A DNA stretch of 64,000 nucleotides from Lactobacillus sp. ESL0785 (GTDB lineage Bacteria; Bacillota; Bacilli; Lactobacillales; Lactobacillaceae). Under the pieces are notes generated by a model that searched no databases, was not told the DNA's origin, and was given only the letters and a program-made list of their open reading frames with translations. Below are positions 20,093-29,777 of the stretch, piece by piece; the stretch's first letter is position 1, and each line of letters begins with the position of its first letter. The position numbers and the translations under genes were made by a program. The stretch spans positions 744,001-808,000 of the forward strand of contig NZ_CP113916.1 in the NCBI RefSeq assembly GCF_029395455.1, in the 5' to 3' direction.

Positions 20093-21430
20093 ATGGATTT
20101 TACGTTCGATTCAGACGACAATAAGAATGCAGTCATCAAAGTTATTGGTGTCGGTGGTGCCGGCGGTAATGCTGTCAATCGAATGATTGATGATGGTGTA
20201 CAAGGTGTTTCCTTTGTTGCTGCAAATACTGATGTTCAAGCACTTAATAGTAATAAAGCAGAAAATAAAATTCAGTTAGGGCCTAAATTGACTAGAGGTC
20301 TAGGAGCTGGTTCACATCCAGAAGTAGGTCAAAAAGCGGCTGAAGAAAGTGAACAAACAATTGAAGATGCACTCAAAGGTGCAGATATGATTTTTATTAC
20401 TGCTGGCATGGGTGGTGGTACTGGTACTGGTGCTGCTCCAATTGTGGCTAAAATAGCGCGTGAAACAGGTGCGTTAACTGTTGGGGTTGTTACCCGGCCA
20501 TTTACATTTGAAGGCCCTAAGCGTTCCAAAAATGCAACAGAAGGTATTGCCCAATTAAAGCAGTATGTTGATACATTAGTAATTATTGCTAATAACCGTC
20601 TGCTTGAGATGGTTGATAAAAAGACACCAATGATGGATGCCTTTAAAGAAGCAGATAATGTCTTAAAGCAAGGTGTTCAAGGAATTTCTGACTTGATTAC
20701 GTCAACAGATTATGTAAACTTGGACTTTGCTGATGTAAAAACGGTAATGGCAAATCAAGGTGCAGCTTTGATGGGAATTGGACGTGCTAGTGGTGAAAAT
20801 CGGACAGTTGAAGCAACCAAGTTGGCAATTTCTTCACCATTACTAGAAGTGTCAATTGATGGTGCCAAACAAGTGTTGCTTAATATTACTGGTGGTCCAG
20901 ATTTGACTTTGTTTGAGGCTCAAGATGCTTCAGAAATTGTTTCTAAAGCTGCAGGAGACGATGTTAACATTATCTTTGGGACATCAATTAATCCTAATCT
21001 TGGTGACGAGGTTGTAGTTACTGTAATTGCTACAGGAATTAATTCGCAAGCAGAAGAAGAAGCTTCTAAGCAATTACCGGGTCGCAGTCATCAAATTAAG
21101 GCGCAAGCTGCAGCAAGTGTTCAACAAACATCACAGTCTGACACCGTGCAACAGCAACCGGCTCCTAATCAGGAAGAAGTTACTAGTCAAACTACGGTTC
21201 AGCAGGCACCTAAGCATAAGCCGATGGTTGATCCTACAAGTGTTTGGGGTCTGAATAATGACAATCCAGAAACTAGACGGACAACGCCAAATAATTTAGA
21301 GCGGACTGATAATTTAAATTCATTTACTGCTGATGATGAGCAAAGTAGTATTTCACAGATTGAGACAAGTGCTCAAGATGACGATGATGCAGATGATATT
21401 CCATTTTTTAGACACCGTAGCGAAAACTAA
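20093..21430 (+). CDS. ftsZ: Cell division protein FtsZ
   Basis: The tubulin-like GTPase that forms the Z ring. The 445-residue protein has the tubulin signature [10 protein letters not shown] at about 106-115. A globular core runs to about residue 320, followed by a long disordered linker rich in Q, T, S and P. The C-terminal tail, DDIPFFRHR, is the peptide contacted by FtsA and SepF. AAAGGTGG precedes the ATG. It sits 15 bases after ftsA, the usual ftsAZ pair. Confidence 0.98.
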   Translation: MDFTFDSDDNKNAVIKVIGVGGAGGNAVNRMIDDGVQGVSFVAANTDVQALNSNKAENKIQLGPKLTRGLGAGSHPEVGQKAAEESEQTIEDALKGADMIFITAGMGGGTGTGAAPIVAKIARETGALTVGVVTRPFTFEGPKRSKNATEGIAQLKQYVDTLVIIANNRLLEMVDKKTPMMDAFKEADNVLKQGVQGISDLITSTDYVNLDFADVKTVMANQGAALMGIGRASGENRTVEATKLAISSPLLEVSIDGAKQVLLNITGGPDLTLFEAQDASEIVSKAAGDDVNIIFGTSINPNLGDEVVVTVIATGINSQAEEEASKQLPGRSHQIKAQAAASVQQTSQSDTVQQQPAPNQEEVTSQTTVQQAPKHKPMVDPTSVWGLNNDNPETRRTTPNNLERTDNLNSFTADDEQSSISQIETSAQDDDDADDIPFFRHRSEN

Positions 21431-21449
21431 TTAGGAGGCAACAAGTAGA

Positions 21450-21893
21450 ATGGCTTTAAGCAAATTGGGCAAGTTCTTTGGTATATCAAATGAAGATGAC
21501 GATATAATGGACGGCGAAGAATATTTAGATGACCGCGAAGTTGAAAATGATAACAACATTCCTTTGGGTGCCATTGACCATGACAAAGTGGTTTCGATTA
21601 AATCAGGGATGAATACGGCCAAAAGTAAGATAGTTCTTTACGAGCCACGAGTTTATTCTGATGCTAAAGATGTTGCTCAAAATTTATTAAACAACAAGGC
21701 AGTAATCATCAATTTTAGTCGAATGGAAGATACCTCTGCACGTCGGATTGTTGATTTTATTACTGGAACTGTCTACGCTTTAAATGGTGAAATTCAACGA
21801 ATAGGTGATAAGATCTTTTTGGCAACGCCGCCTAAATTTGTTACTAATGGTAAAATCAGTGACCTAGTTGATAAGAAAGATAATTTGAGTTAA
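21450..21893 (+). CDS. sepF: Cell division protein SepF
   Basis: SepF polymerises into rings that bundle FtsZ and helps tether it to the membrane. The 147-residue protein has an N-terminal amphipathic helix (ALSKLGKFFGI), an acidic linker and the DUF552 core from about 55, with the conserved INFSRMED segment. Bacillus has ylmD and ylmE between ftsZ and sepF; both are absent here. Confidence 0.95.
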   Translation: MALSKLGKFFGISNEDDDIMDGEEYLDDREVENDNNIPLGAIDHDKVVSIKSGMNTAKSKIVLYEPRVYSDAKDVAQNLLNNKAVIINFSRMEDTSARRIVDFITGTVYALNGEIQRIGDKIFLATPPKFVTNGKISDLVDKKDNLS

Positions 21894-22195
21894 TGATCAC
21901 AATAATTGCTTATATTTTGTATGCTCTTAAGTGGCTGGTTTGGTTATATAGTATTTTGATGGTAATTGATGCTATTATGAGTTGGGTGCCATCGCTGCGA
22001 AATTCAGCTGTCGGACAACTACTTAACCGGTTAATCGAGCCATATGTAAATATTTTTCGTAAAGGTCCAATTCAAAAAATATCTTATGCAACTGGATTGG
22101 ATTTATCGTTTCTGCTAGGCCTGCTGTTACTCTACTTTATTCAAGATTATGTTTTTGGGTGGCTAGTAAATATTTTATTGCGGGTGTTTGCTTAA
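21893..22195 (+). CDS. YggT/YlmG family membrane protein
   Basis: A 100-residue protein with two long hydrophobic segments (about 4-28 and 67-95) around the conserved loop RLIEPYVNIFRKGPI. The family lies next to sepF in most Gram-positive clusters and is linked to division or membrane organisation, but its molecular role is not settled. One-base overlaps with sepF and ylmH point to coupled translation. Confidence 0.9.
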   Translation: MITIIAYILYALKWLVWLYSILMVIDAIMSWVPSLRNSAVGQLLNRLIEPYVNIFRKGPIQKISYATGLDLSFLLGLLLLYFIQDYVFGWLVNILLRVFA

Positions 22196-22995
22196 TGAAA
22201 AGAAGACAAGCAAGTAGTTTTTATCCGCATTTTGATTCAGAAGAAAAATCGACTGTTGACAAGATGGTCGGTTTTTTTAATCAGGTTATTTTTCAACATG
22301 AAGCAATTTTGACTGATTTTTTGGATCCAGGACAAAGAGATATTTTAAAAACAGTTGTTGGCAGCGATTTGTTTGTTCAAGAATTTGGTGGTTATCCAGC
22401 TGCTGAAAAGCAGCGTGTTTATATCAGTGAAGAATGGAAAAATTTGCAATTACAAGATTATCAAGTTACTGCATGTACAATTTCTTATCCCAATAAATTT
22501 GTTCAATTAACACATAGTTCGATTTTGGGAACTTTGGCTAATTCAGGTGTTGAAACTGATACATTTGGTGATATTATCACTGATGGTCGGGGTGAGTGGC
22601 AGTTTTTTATTAAGACAGAGTTGCTAGACTTTTTTACAGAACAAATTGACCGAATTGGTCGCACTCATGTTAGAATCGATCTGGTCGCACCACAAAAAAT
22701 TGTGATGCCAGAAGATGATGGTGCCAGTGTAACAATTATTGTAGCTTCGTTGCGGTTAGATGCGGTTTTAGCTGCAATTAGTAAAAATAGTCGTCGGCAA
22801 ATAAAAGCAGCACTTGCTACTGATTTTGTCAAATTAAATTGGCATCGAGTGCAAGATTCTAATATAATAGTAAAGGTAATGGATGTTCTTAGCTTGCGGC
22901 ATTTTGGTCGCTGCCAAGTGCAAGACATTACAACAACTAAAAAAGGTAAATATAAGGTGGTGCTAAAACTGTGGCAGACAAAGAAACACAAATAA
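22195..22995 (+). CDS. ylmH: YlmH family S4-domain RNA-binding protein
   Basis: A 266-residue protein with a globular N-terminal part and a C-terminal S4-like RNA-binding domain (about 185-260, starting LRLDAVLAAI). Homologues bind ribosomes and have been connected with ribosome-associated quality control. I place the start at ATG 22195, overlapping the yggT stop; a longer in-frame reading from 22159 would lie inside yggT. It overlaps divIVA by 25 bases. Confidence 0.9.
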   Translation: MKRRQASSFYPHFDSEEKSTVDKMVGFFNQVIFQHEAILTDFLDPGQRDILKTVVGSDLFVQEFGGYPAAEKQRVYISEEWKNLQLQDYQVTACTISYPNKFVQLTHSSILGTLANSGVETDTFGDIITDGRGEWQFFIKTELLDFFTEQIDRIGRTHVRIDLVAPQKIVMPEDDGASVTIIVASLRLDAVLAAISKNSRRQIKAALATDFVKLNWHRVQDSNIIVKVMDVLSLRHFGRCQVQDITTTKKGKYKVVLKLWQTKKHK

Positions 22996-23744
22996 GACGT
23001 TTAACGCCAATGGATATCCACAATCAAGAGTTTAAAAAACGTGGTCTTAATGGTTATGATCGTCATGAGGTTGATAGCTTTTTAGATCATATTGTTGATG
23101 ATTATGGCGATGCTTTGGATCAAACAGCTGACTTGAAAAATAATATTGTTGAGTTAAAGACCCAAATAACAGATTTGCAAAAGCAGGTTGAACAATATAA
23201 ACAAATTTCAAAAGTTGCTGAACAAGCACTTCCAAATGCTCAAGCAAGGGCACAAGAAATTGTTAATGAAGCGACTGCACAGGCTAAAACTGATGTTAAT
23301 TTTGAACGGCAGCAACAAGAGACTTTGCACTCTGATTATGAACGTTTGAAGAAAGAAATTGCCGGCTATCGTAGTCATATTCAAGATTTATTGCAAATTG
23401 CAATTGATAATTTAACCGATGAAAAATGGCAGCGAGCTTTAGATAAATATTTTTCTACTGAACGTTTTTATCCGCCAGATGGTTCAGAGCCAATAACTTT
23501 AGCTGATGATGACGTAAATATTGATGACGATGAAGAGCCAGATGAGCTTGACAATGATGATGATGATGACGTAAACTTTGAGGAAGGTATTGACGAGGAT
23601 CGTGATGAAGATGACGATGAGCCACAGCCAATGACAGGTGACAGTTCCAATCATGAGACCATCAATTCCTCGCAAAGTAACCAAGCAATAGATGATTCGA
23701 AAACAAAAATTGTTTTTCCTGATGATTATAAGAATCATAATTAA
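22971..23744 (+). CDS. divIVA: Cell division protein DivIVA
   Basis: DivIVA binds negatively curved membrane at poles and septa and recruits partners. The 257-residue protein has the N-terminal membrane-binding motif (LTPMDIHNQEF, then GYDRHEVDSFLD), a coiled coil from about 35 to 145, and a very acidic tail at about 175-225 dominated by D and E. The start is GTG 22971 with AAGGTGGT upstream, inside ylmH. No terminator separates it from the ileS leader. Confidence 0.95.
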   Translation: MADKETQIRRLTPMDIHNQEFKKRGLNGYDRHEVDSFLDHIVDDYGDALDQTADLKNNIVELKTQITDLQKQVEQYKQISKVAEQALPNAQARAQEIVNEATAQAKTDVNFERQQQETLHSDYERLKKEIAGYRSHIQDLLQIAIDNLTDEKWQRALDKYFSTERFYPPDGSEPITLADDDVNIDDDEEPDELDNDDDDDVNFEEGIDEDRDEDDDEPQPMTGDSSNHETINSSQSNQAIDDSKTKIVFPDDYKNHN

Positions 23745-23745
23745 T

Positions 23746-23952
23746 AATAGACTGACAGTAAAACTTGCAGGCAATTCAGCGAATTAGCGCTGGTGGGAGG
23801 CTAATATAAGAGCTTGTTAAGTTGATCAGCTGTCAATTAAGGTCTATTACGTCAATTGCACGATACGCAATACATAAGTGGAGCTTAATAGCTCAATTTA
23901 GGTGGTACCACGATAATTAACCTCGCCCTAATTAGGGACGAGGTCTTTTTTT
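23746..23952 (+). promoter_or_regulatory. T-box riboswitch (isoleucine) controlling ileS
   Basis: The T-box core AGGTGGTACCACG lies at 23900-23912, followed by a terminator. At the base of Stem I, AATAGAC pairs with GTCTATT and GACAG with CTGTC; higher up AACTT pairs with AAGTT. The internal loop then has AGTAA on the 5' side, the usual E-loop motif, and GATCAG on the 3' side. ATC at 23825-23827 followed by A is the isoleucine specifier. The leader begins two bases after divIVA; the promoter must overlap divIVA, with CATAAT at 23736-23741 as a weak candidate. Confidence 0.95.
23921..23952 (+). terminator. T-box regulated terminator of ileS
   Basis: CCTCG pairs with CGAGG and inside it CCC with GGG, followed by TCTTTTTTT. 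It competes with the T-box antiterminator. Confidence 0.92.
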
Positions 23953-23970
23953 ACAGAAGGGAATTTAATA

Positions 23971-26760
23971 ATGAGAGTTAAAGATACACTCAATTTGGGT
24001 AAAACCAAATTTAAAATGCGGGGCAATCTTCCAGTTCGTGAAGCTCAATGGCAAAAAGAATGGGAAGAAAACAAATTATATGAACAGAGATTAAAGTTAA
24101 ACGAAGGCAAGCCACGGTTTGACTTACATGATGGCCCTCCATTTGCTAATGGTAATATTCATATGGGTCATGCGATGAATAAAGTTTCTAAGGATATCAT
24201 TGTTCGCTATAAGAACATGTCTGGTTATTACGCTCCTTACGTTCCTGGTTGGGATACTCACGGTTTGCCAATTGAGCAGCAATTAGCTAAGCAGGGTGTT
24301 GACCGGAAAACAATGAATCGTGCTGAATACCGTAAGCTTTGTGAAGAATATGCTAGAAAAGAAATTAAAAAGCAAATGGCTGACTTTAAACGGCTAGGTG
24401 TGATGGGCGATTGGGATCATCCTTATATTACTTTGCAGCCTGAATATGAAGCAGAAGAAATTCGTGTTTTCGGTAAAATGTATGAAAAAGGCTATATCTA
24501 CAAGGGTAAGAAGCCAGTTTATTGGTCACCGTCAAGTGAATCAACTTTAGCTGAAGCTGAAGTTGAATATCATGATATTAAAACACCAGCAATTTATGTT
24601 GCTTTTCCTGTAAAAGATGGTAAGGGTGTTTTAGATACTAAAGATACTTACTTTGTAATTTGGACTACGACACCGTGGACCATTCCGTCAAACTTGGGGA
24701 TCATTGTTAATCCTAAATTTGATTATTCAGTTGTTCAAGTTGGCGATAAGCGTTATGTAATTGGTACTGATCGTCTTGAAGCAGTTGCGCAAGATTTAGG
24801 TTGGACTGATTATCAAGTTGTGCAACACCTGCAAGGCACTGAGATGGATCGCATGGTTGCTAAGCATCCACTTTATGATCAAGATTCATTAGTAATGAAC
24901 GCTCTGTATGTCACTGCTAATGATGGTACTGGATTAGTTCATAGTGCACCCGGTTTTGGTGAAGATGACTATAATGTTGGTCAAAAATATGGTTTGCCAG
25001 TTTTCAGTCCGATGGATAATAAAGGCTGCTTTACTAAGGATATTCCTGATCCAGATCTAGTTGGTATGTTTTATGATGATGCTAACAAGGTTGTTAGTGA
25101 AAAATTGAAGCAATCAGGTAATTTACTGAAGTTAAGCTTCTTTACCCACTCATACCCACATGATTGGCGGACAAAGAAGCCAGTGGTTTACCGAGCAACA
25201 ACGCAGTGGTTTGCTTCAATTAGCAAGTGTCGTGACCAAATTCTTGAACAAATCGACAAAGTGAATTTTACACCATCTTGGGGTAAGTTACGTCTGCACA
25301 ACATGATTAAAGACCGTGGCGACTGGGTAATTTCACGTCAGCGTGCATGGGGTGTTCCACTACCAATTTTTTACGCTGAGGATGACACGCCAATTGTTAC
25401 TCCAGAAACAATTGAGTATATTGCGCAAATTTTTGCTAAAGAAGGTTCAAATGCTTGGTATACACATACTGCAGAAGAATTACTTCCAGCTGGTTTTACT
25501 TCTGAGCATTCACCAAATGGTAAATTTAGAAAAGAAACTGACATTTTGGACGTTTGGTTTGATTCAGGGTCGTCTCACCAAGCTGTAATGGCACATCGGG
25601 ATGATTTACGTTTCCCAGCTGATCTTTATCTTGAAGGCAGTGACCAGTATCGTGGTTGGTTTAATTCCAGTTTGATTACAGCGGTTGCAGCAACTGGCCA
25701 GGCACCATATAAGGGTATTTTGTCTCAAGGATTTGTTCTTGATGACAAAGGACACAAGATGTCTAAGTCATTAGGTAATGTTATTTCACCAAATGATGTA
25801 ATTAAGCAAATGGGTGCAGAAATTATTCGTTTGTGGGTCGCTTCAGTTGATACTACTTCAGATGTTGCTGTTTCCCAAGATATTTTACGTCAAACTTCAG
25901 AGAGTTACCGGAAGATCAGAAACACTTTCCGTTATATGTTGGCTAACACAACTGACTTTGATCCAAGTAAAAATCGTATAGCTTATAAGGAAATGAATTC
26001 AATTGATCAGTATATGGAAGTGCGTTTGAATGATTTGGTTAAAGATTGCCTAACTGATTATGATCATTACGATTTTAATTCTGTTTATAAGCAGGTCTTT
26101 GCCTTTATTTCAAATGATTTATCAGCCTTTTATCTGGACTTTGCAAAAGATGTTCTGTACATTGAGAGTGAAGATGGTCTTGCAAGACGATCAATGCAAA
26201 CAGTTATTTATGATGCCGCTGTTAAATTAGCGAAAATTTTAACCCCAATTTTGCCACATACAATGGAAGAAATTTGGTCGTTCTTAAAAGAAAAGGAAGA
26301 CTACATTCAACTTGCAAATATGCCAGAAGTTGAAACTTTTGCTAATCGTGAAGAATTGTTAGATAATTGGCATCACTTTATGAACTTACGCGATGATGTC
26401 TTAAAGGCTTTGGAAGAAGCACGGGATAAGAAGTTAATTGGTAAGTCATTTGAAGCTGCGGTTACACTTTATCCAACTAAGGAAACTAAAACTGTTCTTG
26501 ATGAATTAAATGCCGACTTTAGACAGATTTTAATTGTTTCTAAGTTGACAATTGCTACTGGAGAAGCTCCTGAAAATGCTGAACAATTACCAAATGCAGC
26601 AATTATTGTTGAACATGCTGCAGGTGAAGTTTGTCCACGTTGTCGGATGATCAGAACTGATATTGGTGCCGACAGTAGTTTGCCAATGCTTTGTGGCCGT
26701 TGTAGTAAGATTGTTAAGCAAGATCATCCTGAAGCGGTTCAGGAAGGATTAGAAGAATAA
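23971..26760 (+). CDS. ileS: Isoleucyl-tRNA synthetase
   Basis: This class I synthetase charges tRNA-Ile and edits valine. The 929-residue protein has HMGH in [11 protein letters not shown] near 65-68 and KMSKS near 596-600. The C-terminal zinc site is CPRC followed by CGRC, the bacterial type 1 form. AGAAGGGA precedes the ATG. The T-box leader ties it to tRNA-Ile charging. Its stop overlaps the next ATG by one base, so the small cold-shock-like gene is under the same control. Confidence 0.98.
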   Translation: MRVKDTLNLGKTKFKMRGNLPVREAQWQKEWEENKLYEQRLKLNEGKPRFDLHDGPPFANGNIHMGHAMNKVSKDIIVRYKNMSGYYAPYVPGWDTHGLPIEQQLAKQGVDRKTMNRAEYRKLCEEYARKEIKKQMADFKRLGVMGDWDHPYITLQPEYEAEEIRVFGKMYEKGYIYKGKKPVYWSPSSESTLAEAEVEYHDIKTPAIYVAFPVKDGKGVLDTKDTYFVIWTTTPWTIPSNLGIIVNPKFDYSVVQVGDKRYVIGTDRLEAVAQDLGWTDYQVVQHLQGTEMDRMVAKHPLYDQDSLVMNALYVTANDGTGLVHSAPGFGEDDYNVGQKYGLPVFSPMDNKGCFTKDIPDPDLVGMFYDDANKVVSEKLKQSGNLLKLSFFTHSYPHDWRTKKPVVYRATTQWFASISKCRDQILEQIDKVNFTPSWGKLRLHNMIKDRGDWVISRQRAWGVPLPIFYAEDDTPIVTPETIEYIAQIFAKEGSNAWYTHTAEELLPAGFTSEHSPNGKFRKETDILDVWFDSGSSHQAVMAHRDDLRFPADLYLEGSDQYRGWFNSSLITAVAATGQAPYKGILSQGFVLDDKGHKMSKSLGNVISPNDVIKQMGAEIIRLWVASVDTTSDVAVSQDILRQTSESYRKIRNTFRYMLANTTDFDPSKNRIAYKEMNSIDQYMEVRLNDLVKDCLTDYDHYDFNSVYKQVFAFISNDLSAFYLDFAKDVLYIESEDGLARRSMQTVIYDAAVKLAKILTPILPHTMEEIWSFLKEKEDYIQLANMPEVETFANREELLDNWHHFMNLRDDVLKALEEARDKKLIGKSFEAAVTLYPTKETKTVLDELNADFRQILIVSKLTIATGEAPENAEQLPNAAIIVEHAAGEVCPRCRMIRTDIGADSSLPMLCGRCSKIVKQDHPEAVQEGLEE

Positions 26761-26981
26761 TGCGTTTAGGAACAGTAAAGCAATTTGATCATGACAGTAG
26801 TTTTGGTTTTATTGAAGATAATGAAAACCATAAGTCATACTTTGTCTTTTACACGGCAATTAAGGAAGAGGGCTATCGTCATCTTCAAGTAGGACAAAAG
26901 GTTAAATATCAGCTTGCACAGGGTAAGAATGGTTTGCAATGTGTGAATGTCTATTTGGCTGATTCGCAGGAAAGTGAGTAA
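26760..26981 (+). CDS. Cold-shock-domain-like protein
   Basis: A 73-residue protein matching the five-stranded cold-shock fold. GTVKQFD begins strand 1, SFGFIED stands at the RNP1 position and YFVFYTAI at RNP2. It differs from canonical CspA, whose motifs are KGFGFI and VFVHFS, so nucleic-acid affinity may differ. It starts in a one-base overlap with the ileS stop and is followed directly by the Nudix gene. It is probably an RNA-binding protein of unknown target. Confidence 0.82.
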   Translation: MRLGTVKQFDHDSSFGFIEDNENHKSYFVFYTAIKEEGYRHLQVGQKVKYQLAQGKNGLQCVNVYLADSQESE

Positions 26982-27545
26982 ATGGATTTAACAGAAACTG
27001 AAATTTCTTCAAAGCAAATTTTTAAGGGCCGCATTGTTGACCTCTCAGTTAGAACAATCAAATTGCCAAACGGTGCAACTTCGACTAGAGAGGTGATTAA
27101 ACATCAACCAGCTGCAGCTGTGATTGCGGTTAATAGTAAGCAGGAAATGTTGCTGGTAGAACAATGGCGTGAGCCGATTAAAGAACTAACGTTGGAAATT
27201 CCAGCAGGTTTGATTGATGAAACTGATGCTAGTCCATTAGATGCGATGAAGCGTGAATTAAATGAAGAGGGAGGCTACCGGGCCGATTATTGGGAAAAAA
27301 TTACCGAGTTTTATTCCTCTCCTGGTTTTACTGATGAAAAATTATACTTGTTTTATTGTGATACTTTAACAAAATTAACTGATAAAAGGCCATTGGATGC
27401 TGATGAATTTCTGACAAGTCATTGGTATAATTTGGCAGAACTTAAGCATTTGGCTGCTCAAGGAAAAATTGTCGATGCTAAAACTTTGTATGCGATGAGT
27501 GTCTGGGAAAACATGCTGTTGACGGGTGCAGACGCGAAGGAATAA
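26982..27545 (+). CDS. Nudix hydrolase, ADP-ribose pyrophosphatase type
   Basis: A 187-residue Nudix protein resembling NudF/YqkG ADP-ribose pyrophosphatases, which split ADP-ribose to AMP and ribose 5-phosphate. The Nudix box runs from GLIDET to KRELNEEGGY, with the metal-binding REL-EE core intact; the first part of the box is one residue longer than consensus, with Asp where Glu is usual. The conserved VEQWREP lies upstream of the box. It begins right after the stop of the cold-shock-like gene. Confidence 0.88.
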   Translation: MDLTETEISSKQIFKGRIVDLSVRTIKLPNGATSTREVIKHQPAAAVIAVNSKQEMLLVEQWREPIKELTLEIPAGLIDETDASPLDAMKRELNEEGGYRADYWEKITEFYSSPGFTDEKLYLFYCDTLTKLTDKRPLDADEFLTSHWYNLAELKHLAAQGKIVDAKTLYAMSVWENMLLTGADAKE

Positions 27546-27546
27546 A

Positions 27547-27855
27547 ATGACTGAGAAAAGATCCGATTACCGTAAAAAAATCAAACATAAACAAGAACGT
27601 GATTTTTTGCACACGATTAAGTCCGCTTTTGCAGGTGATGATCAAGTCGATGTTAATCCTGACTTTAAACGCGAGCCAGCTGAAGCTAATAAAGTAAATC
27701 AGCAACGTAAACAGCGTGAGCATTCTAAACAGTCAAAAACGAATGTTTTAATGCCAGATGAGCGTGCAGTAAAGTTAAAAAAGAAGTTGAATCATGCCAT
27801 AATACTAACAATTGGTTTGATTATTTTAGTATTATTAGCATTGTTTCATTTATAA
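27547..27855 (+). CDS. Small membrane-anchored protein, function unknown
   Basis: I do not recognise a named family. The 102 residues are highly charged for the first 80 (many K, R, E, Q) and end in one hydrophobic helix (about 80-100), so it looks tail-anchored with the bulk in the cytoplasm. The start at 27547 has GAAGGA about 6 bases upstream; the longer in-frame start at 27526 lies within the Nudix gene. It is in the ileS transcript and directly precedes mtn. Confidence 0.75.
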   Translation: MTEKRSDYRKKIKHKQERDFLHTIKSAFAGDDQVDVNPDFKREPAEANKVNQQRKQREHSKQSKTNVLMPDERAVKLKKKLNHAIILTIGLIILVLLALFHL

Positions 27856-27875
27856 AAATTTATTTGAGGAGCAAA

Positions 27876-28571
27876 ATGAAGATAGCAATTATTGTCCCAA
27901 TGGAAATTGAGGCAGAATATTATCGAAAATATTTTCACTCAGGTAACAAGGAAATGTTCGGATCAACCGTATTCGAGCATTTTTGCGTTAAGGGTAATGA
28001 TATTTACCTTGGCCTAAGTGGAATTGGCAAGGTACAGGCTGCTATGAATTTGACAAGTTTACTAAGTAGGGTTGAGATTGATCTCATCTTAATGACAGGT
28101 ACAGCTGGTTCATTAGCTGCTAATGTTCATCGTGAAGACTTATTGCTAGTTGATGCATTTACTTATCATGATGCACATAATACCTTAGCTGGTGATTATG
28201 TTGAGGGGCAAATTCCGGGTGAACCTGCGGAATTTAAATTAACTTCACCTGAGAGAAATAAGTTCGCTGCGTTTTTGCAGGCAGAGAAGGTACCTTACCA
28301 AGAAGGGTTGGTTGTTACAGGGGATGCGTTTATTGGCTCAGACGAGCAGAAGACAATTATTAAGCAAAACTTTCCAACAGCATTAGCAGTTGAAATGGAA
28401 GGCGCGGCTTTTGCTCAGGTTGCTTATCATTTTAATAAACCATTAGTGGCAATGCGGGCAATTTCTGATAATGGCAATGATGATGCTAACAGTGATTTTG
28501 ATCAATTTGCCAAAAAAGTTGGCGCCAAAGCTGCTAAGCTAATTTGTGCTTATTTAGAGAAGATGAATTAA
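27876..28571 (+). CDS. mtnN: 5'-methylthioadenosine/S-adenosylhomocysteine nucleosidase
   Basis: The enzyme cleaves adenine from MTA and SAH, clearing inhibitors of methylation and polyamine synthesis and feeding S-ribosylhomocysteine to LuxS where present. The 231-residue protein has the family motifs: GIGKVQAAMN, the VEMEGAAFAQVA substrate loop, and ISDNGND with the catalytic Asp. GAGGAG sits 6 bases before ATG 27876; the upstream in-frame TTG at 27864 overlaps that site. The stop directly abuts the next ATG. Confidence 0.95.
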   Translation: MKIAIIVPMEIEAEYYRKYFHSGNKEMFGSTVFEHFCVKGNDIYLGLSGIGKVQAAMNLTSLLSRVEIDLILMTGTAGSLAANVHREDLLLVDAFTYHDAHNTLAGDYVEGQIPGEPAEFKLTSPERNKFAAFLQAEKVPYQEGLVVTGDAFIGSDEQKTIIKQNFPTALAVEMEGAAFAQVAYHFNKPLVAMRAISDNGNDDANSDFDQFAKKVGAKAAKLICAYLEKMN

Positions 28572-29729
28572 ATGACAGAAATTTATTTAGATAATGCTGC
28601 AACGACACCGATGGCACCGGAAGTAATTGATGTGATGACGCAGGAAATGAAAAATGATTTTGGGAATGCCTCAAGTACCTATGAATTGGGGCGTAAAGCA
28701 CGGCATACAATTGATTATGCACGTAATCAAATTGCGCGGGCAATCAATGCTACTGAAGGCGAAATTATTTTTACATCCGGTGGGTCAGAGAGCAATAATA
28801 CGGCGATTTTTGGTGTCGCACATAGTCGGTACAAAATTGGCAAAAAAATCATAACAACTAAAATTGAGCATCCGTCTGTATTAAACCCAATGCGCGAATT
28901 AGAACGTGAGGGTTATGACGTTACTTATTTAGATGTTGATGAAACAGGTCATATTTCGTTAGCTGATCTCAAGCAAGCACTAACGCCAGAGACAATCTTA
29001 GTGTCAGTAATGGCTGTGAATAATGAGGTTGGCAGTATTAACCCATTAGCCGAAATTGGTGACCTCGTTGCTGCTAGCAATGCTTATTTTCATGTTGATG
29101 CTGTTCAGGGCTTAGGCAATATTGATCTTGATGTCAAGCAAATGAAGATTGACTTATTATCAACGTCAGCACATAAGATTAATGGACCAAAATTTTTGGG
29201 CTTTTTATATGAAAATCAAAAAATTCAATTGCCCCCATTAATTATGGGTGGTGAACAAGAAGTTAAGAGACGGGCTGGGACGGAAAATGTTCCAGCAATT
29301 GCTGGTTTTGGTGCAGCCGTTAATGCAATTGCCGCTGTTGACAAGACTGCTTTACAAGCAACGTATCAACACTGGCAGGATCTGATTTTGCAATTTTTAG
29401 ATCAAGCTGGGGTTCAATATCAGATTAATGGTGGTCGAGGTAAACAAGTCTCGCACCACGTTCTGAATTTACGCATTAATGGTGTTGCAACAACGATTTT
29501 GCAAGCTAATCTTGATCTAGCAGGCTTTGCTGTTTCTGGTGGATCAGCTTGTACAGCTGGTTCGCTTGAGCCGTCACATGTTTTGGTAGCCTGTTTTGGT
29601 AAAAAATCACCGCGGGTAAATGAATCTATTCGAATTTCTTTTGGGCGCTATAATACGGATCAGGAAGTAAAAGCTTTTGCTGCTGCATTAGCTAAAATTG
29701 CGCTTAAAGTGCAACAGAAAAATAAATAG
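28572..29729 (+). CDS. Cysteine desulfurase (YrvO/IscS type)
   Basis: A PLP enzyme taking sulfur from cysteine as an enzyme persulfide. At 385 residues it is full length. It begins IYLDNAATTP; the PLP lysine is K202 in SAHKINGPK and the persulfide cysteine is C327 in GGSACTAGS. In Bacillus subtilis YrvO sits beside MnmA and feeds it, and the same pairing is seen here with one small gene between. Either YrvO or IscS would be a fair name. It follows mtnN without a gap. Confidence 0.94.
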   Translation: MTEIYLDNAATTPMAPEVIDVMTQEMKNDFGNASSTYELGRKARHTIDYARNQIARAINATEGEIIFTSGGSESNNTAIFGVAHSRYKIGKKIITTKIEHPSVLNPMRELEREGYDVTYLDVDETGHISLADLKQALTPETILVSVMAVNNEVGSINPLAEIGDLVAASNAYFHVDAVQGLGNIDLDVKQMKIDLLSTSAHKINGPKFLGFLYENQKIQLPPLIMGGEQEVKRRAGTENVPAIAGFGAAVNAIAAVDKTALQATYQHWQDLILQFLDQAGVQYQINGGRGKQVSHHVLNLRINGVATTILQANLDLAGFAVSGGSACTAGSLEPSHVLVACFGKKSPRVNESIRISFGRYNTDQEVKAFAAALAKIALKVQQKNK

Positions 29730-29758
29730 TTGCTTTCTTTGTTAAATTAACTTATTAT
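29730..29758 (+). promoter_or_regulatory. Promoter of DUF1831 gene and mnmA
   Basis: TTGCTT (29730-29735) and TATTAT (29753-29758) with a 17-base spacer. This gives DUF1831 and mnmA an entry point separate from the desulfurase. Confidence 0.65.
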
Positions 29759-29777
29759 AAGTAAGTGAGGTAAAATT

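Noticed and set aside
23468..23650. Serine-rich minus-strand reading frame opposite divIVA
   Set aside because: It is the complement of the GAT/GAC-rich acidic tail of DivIVA; no ribosome site or start context supports it.
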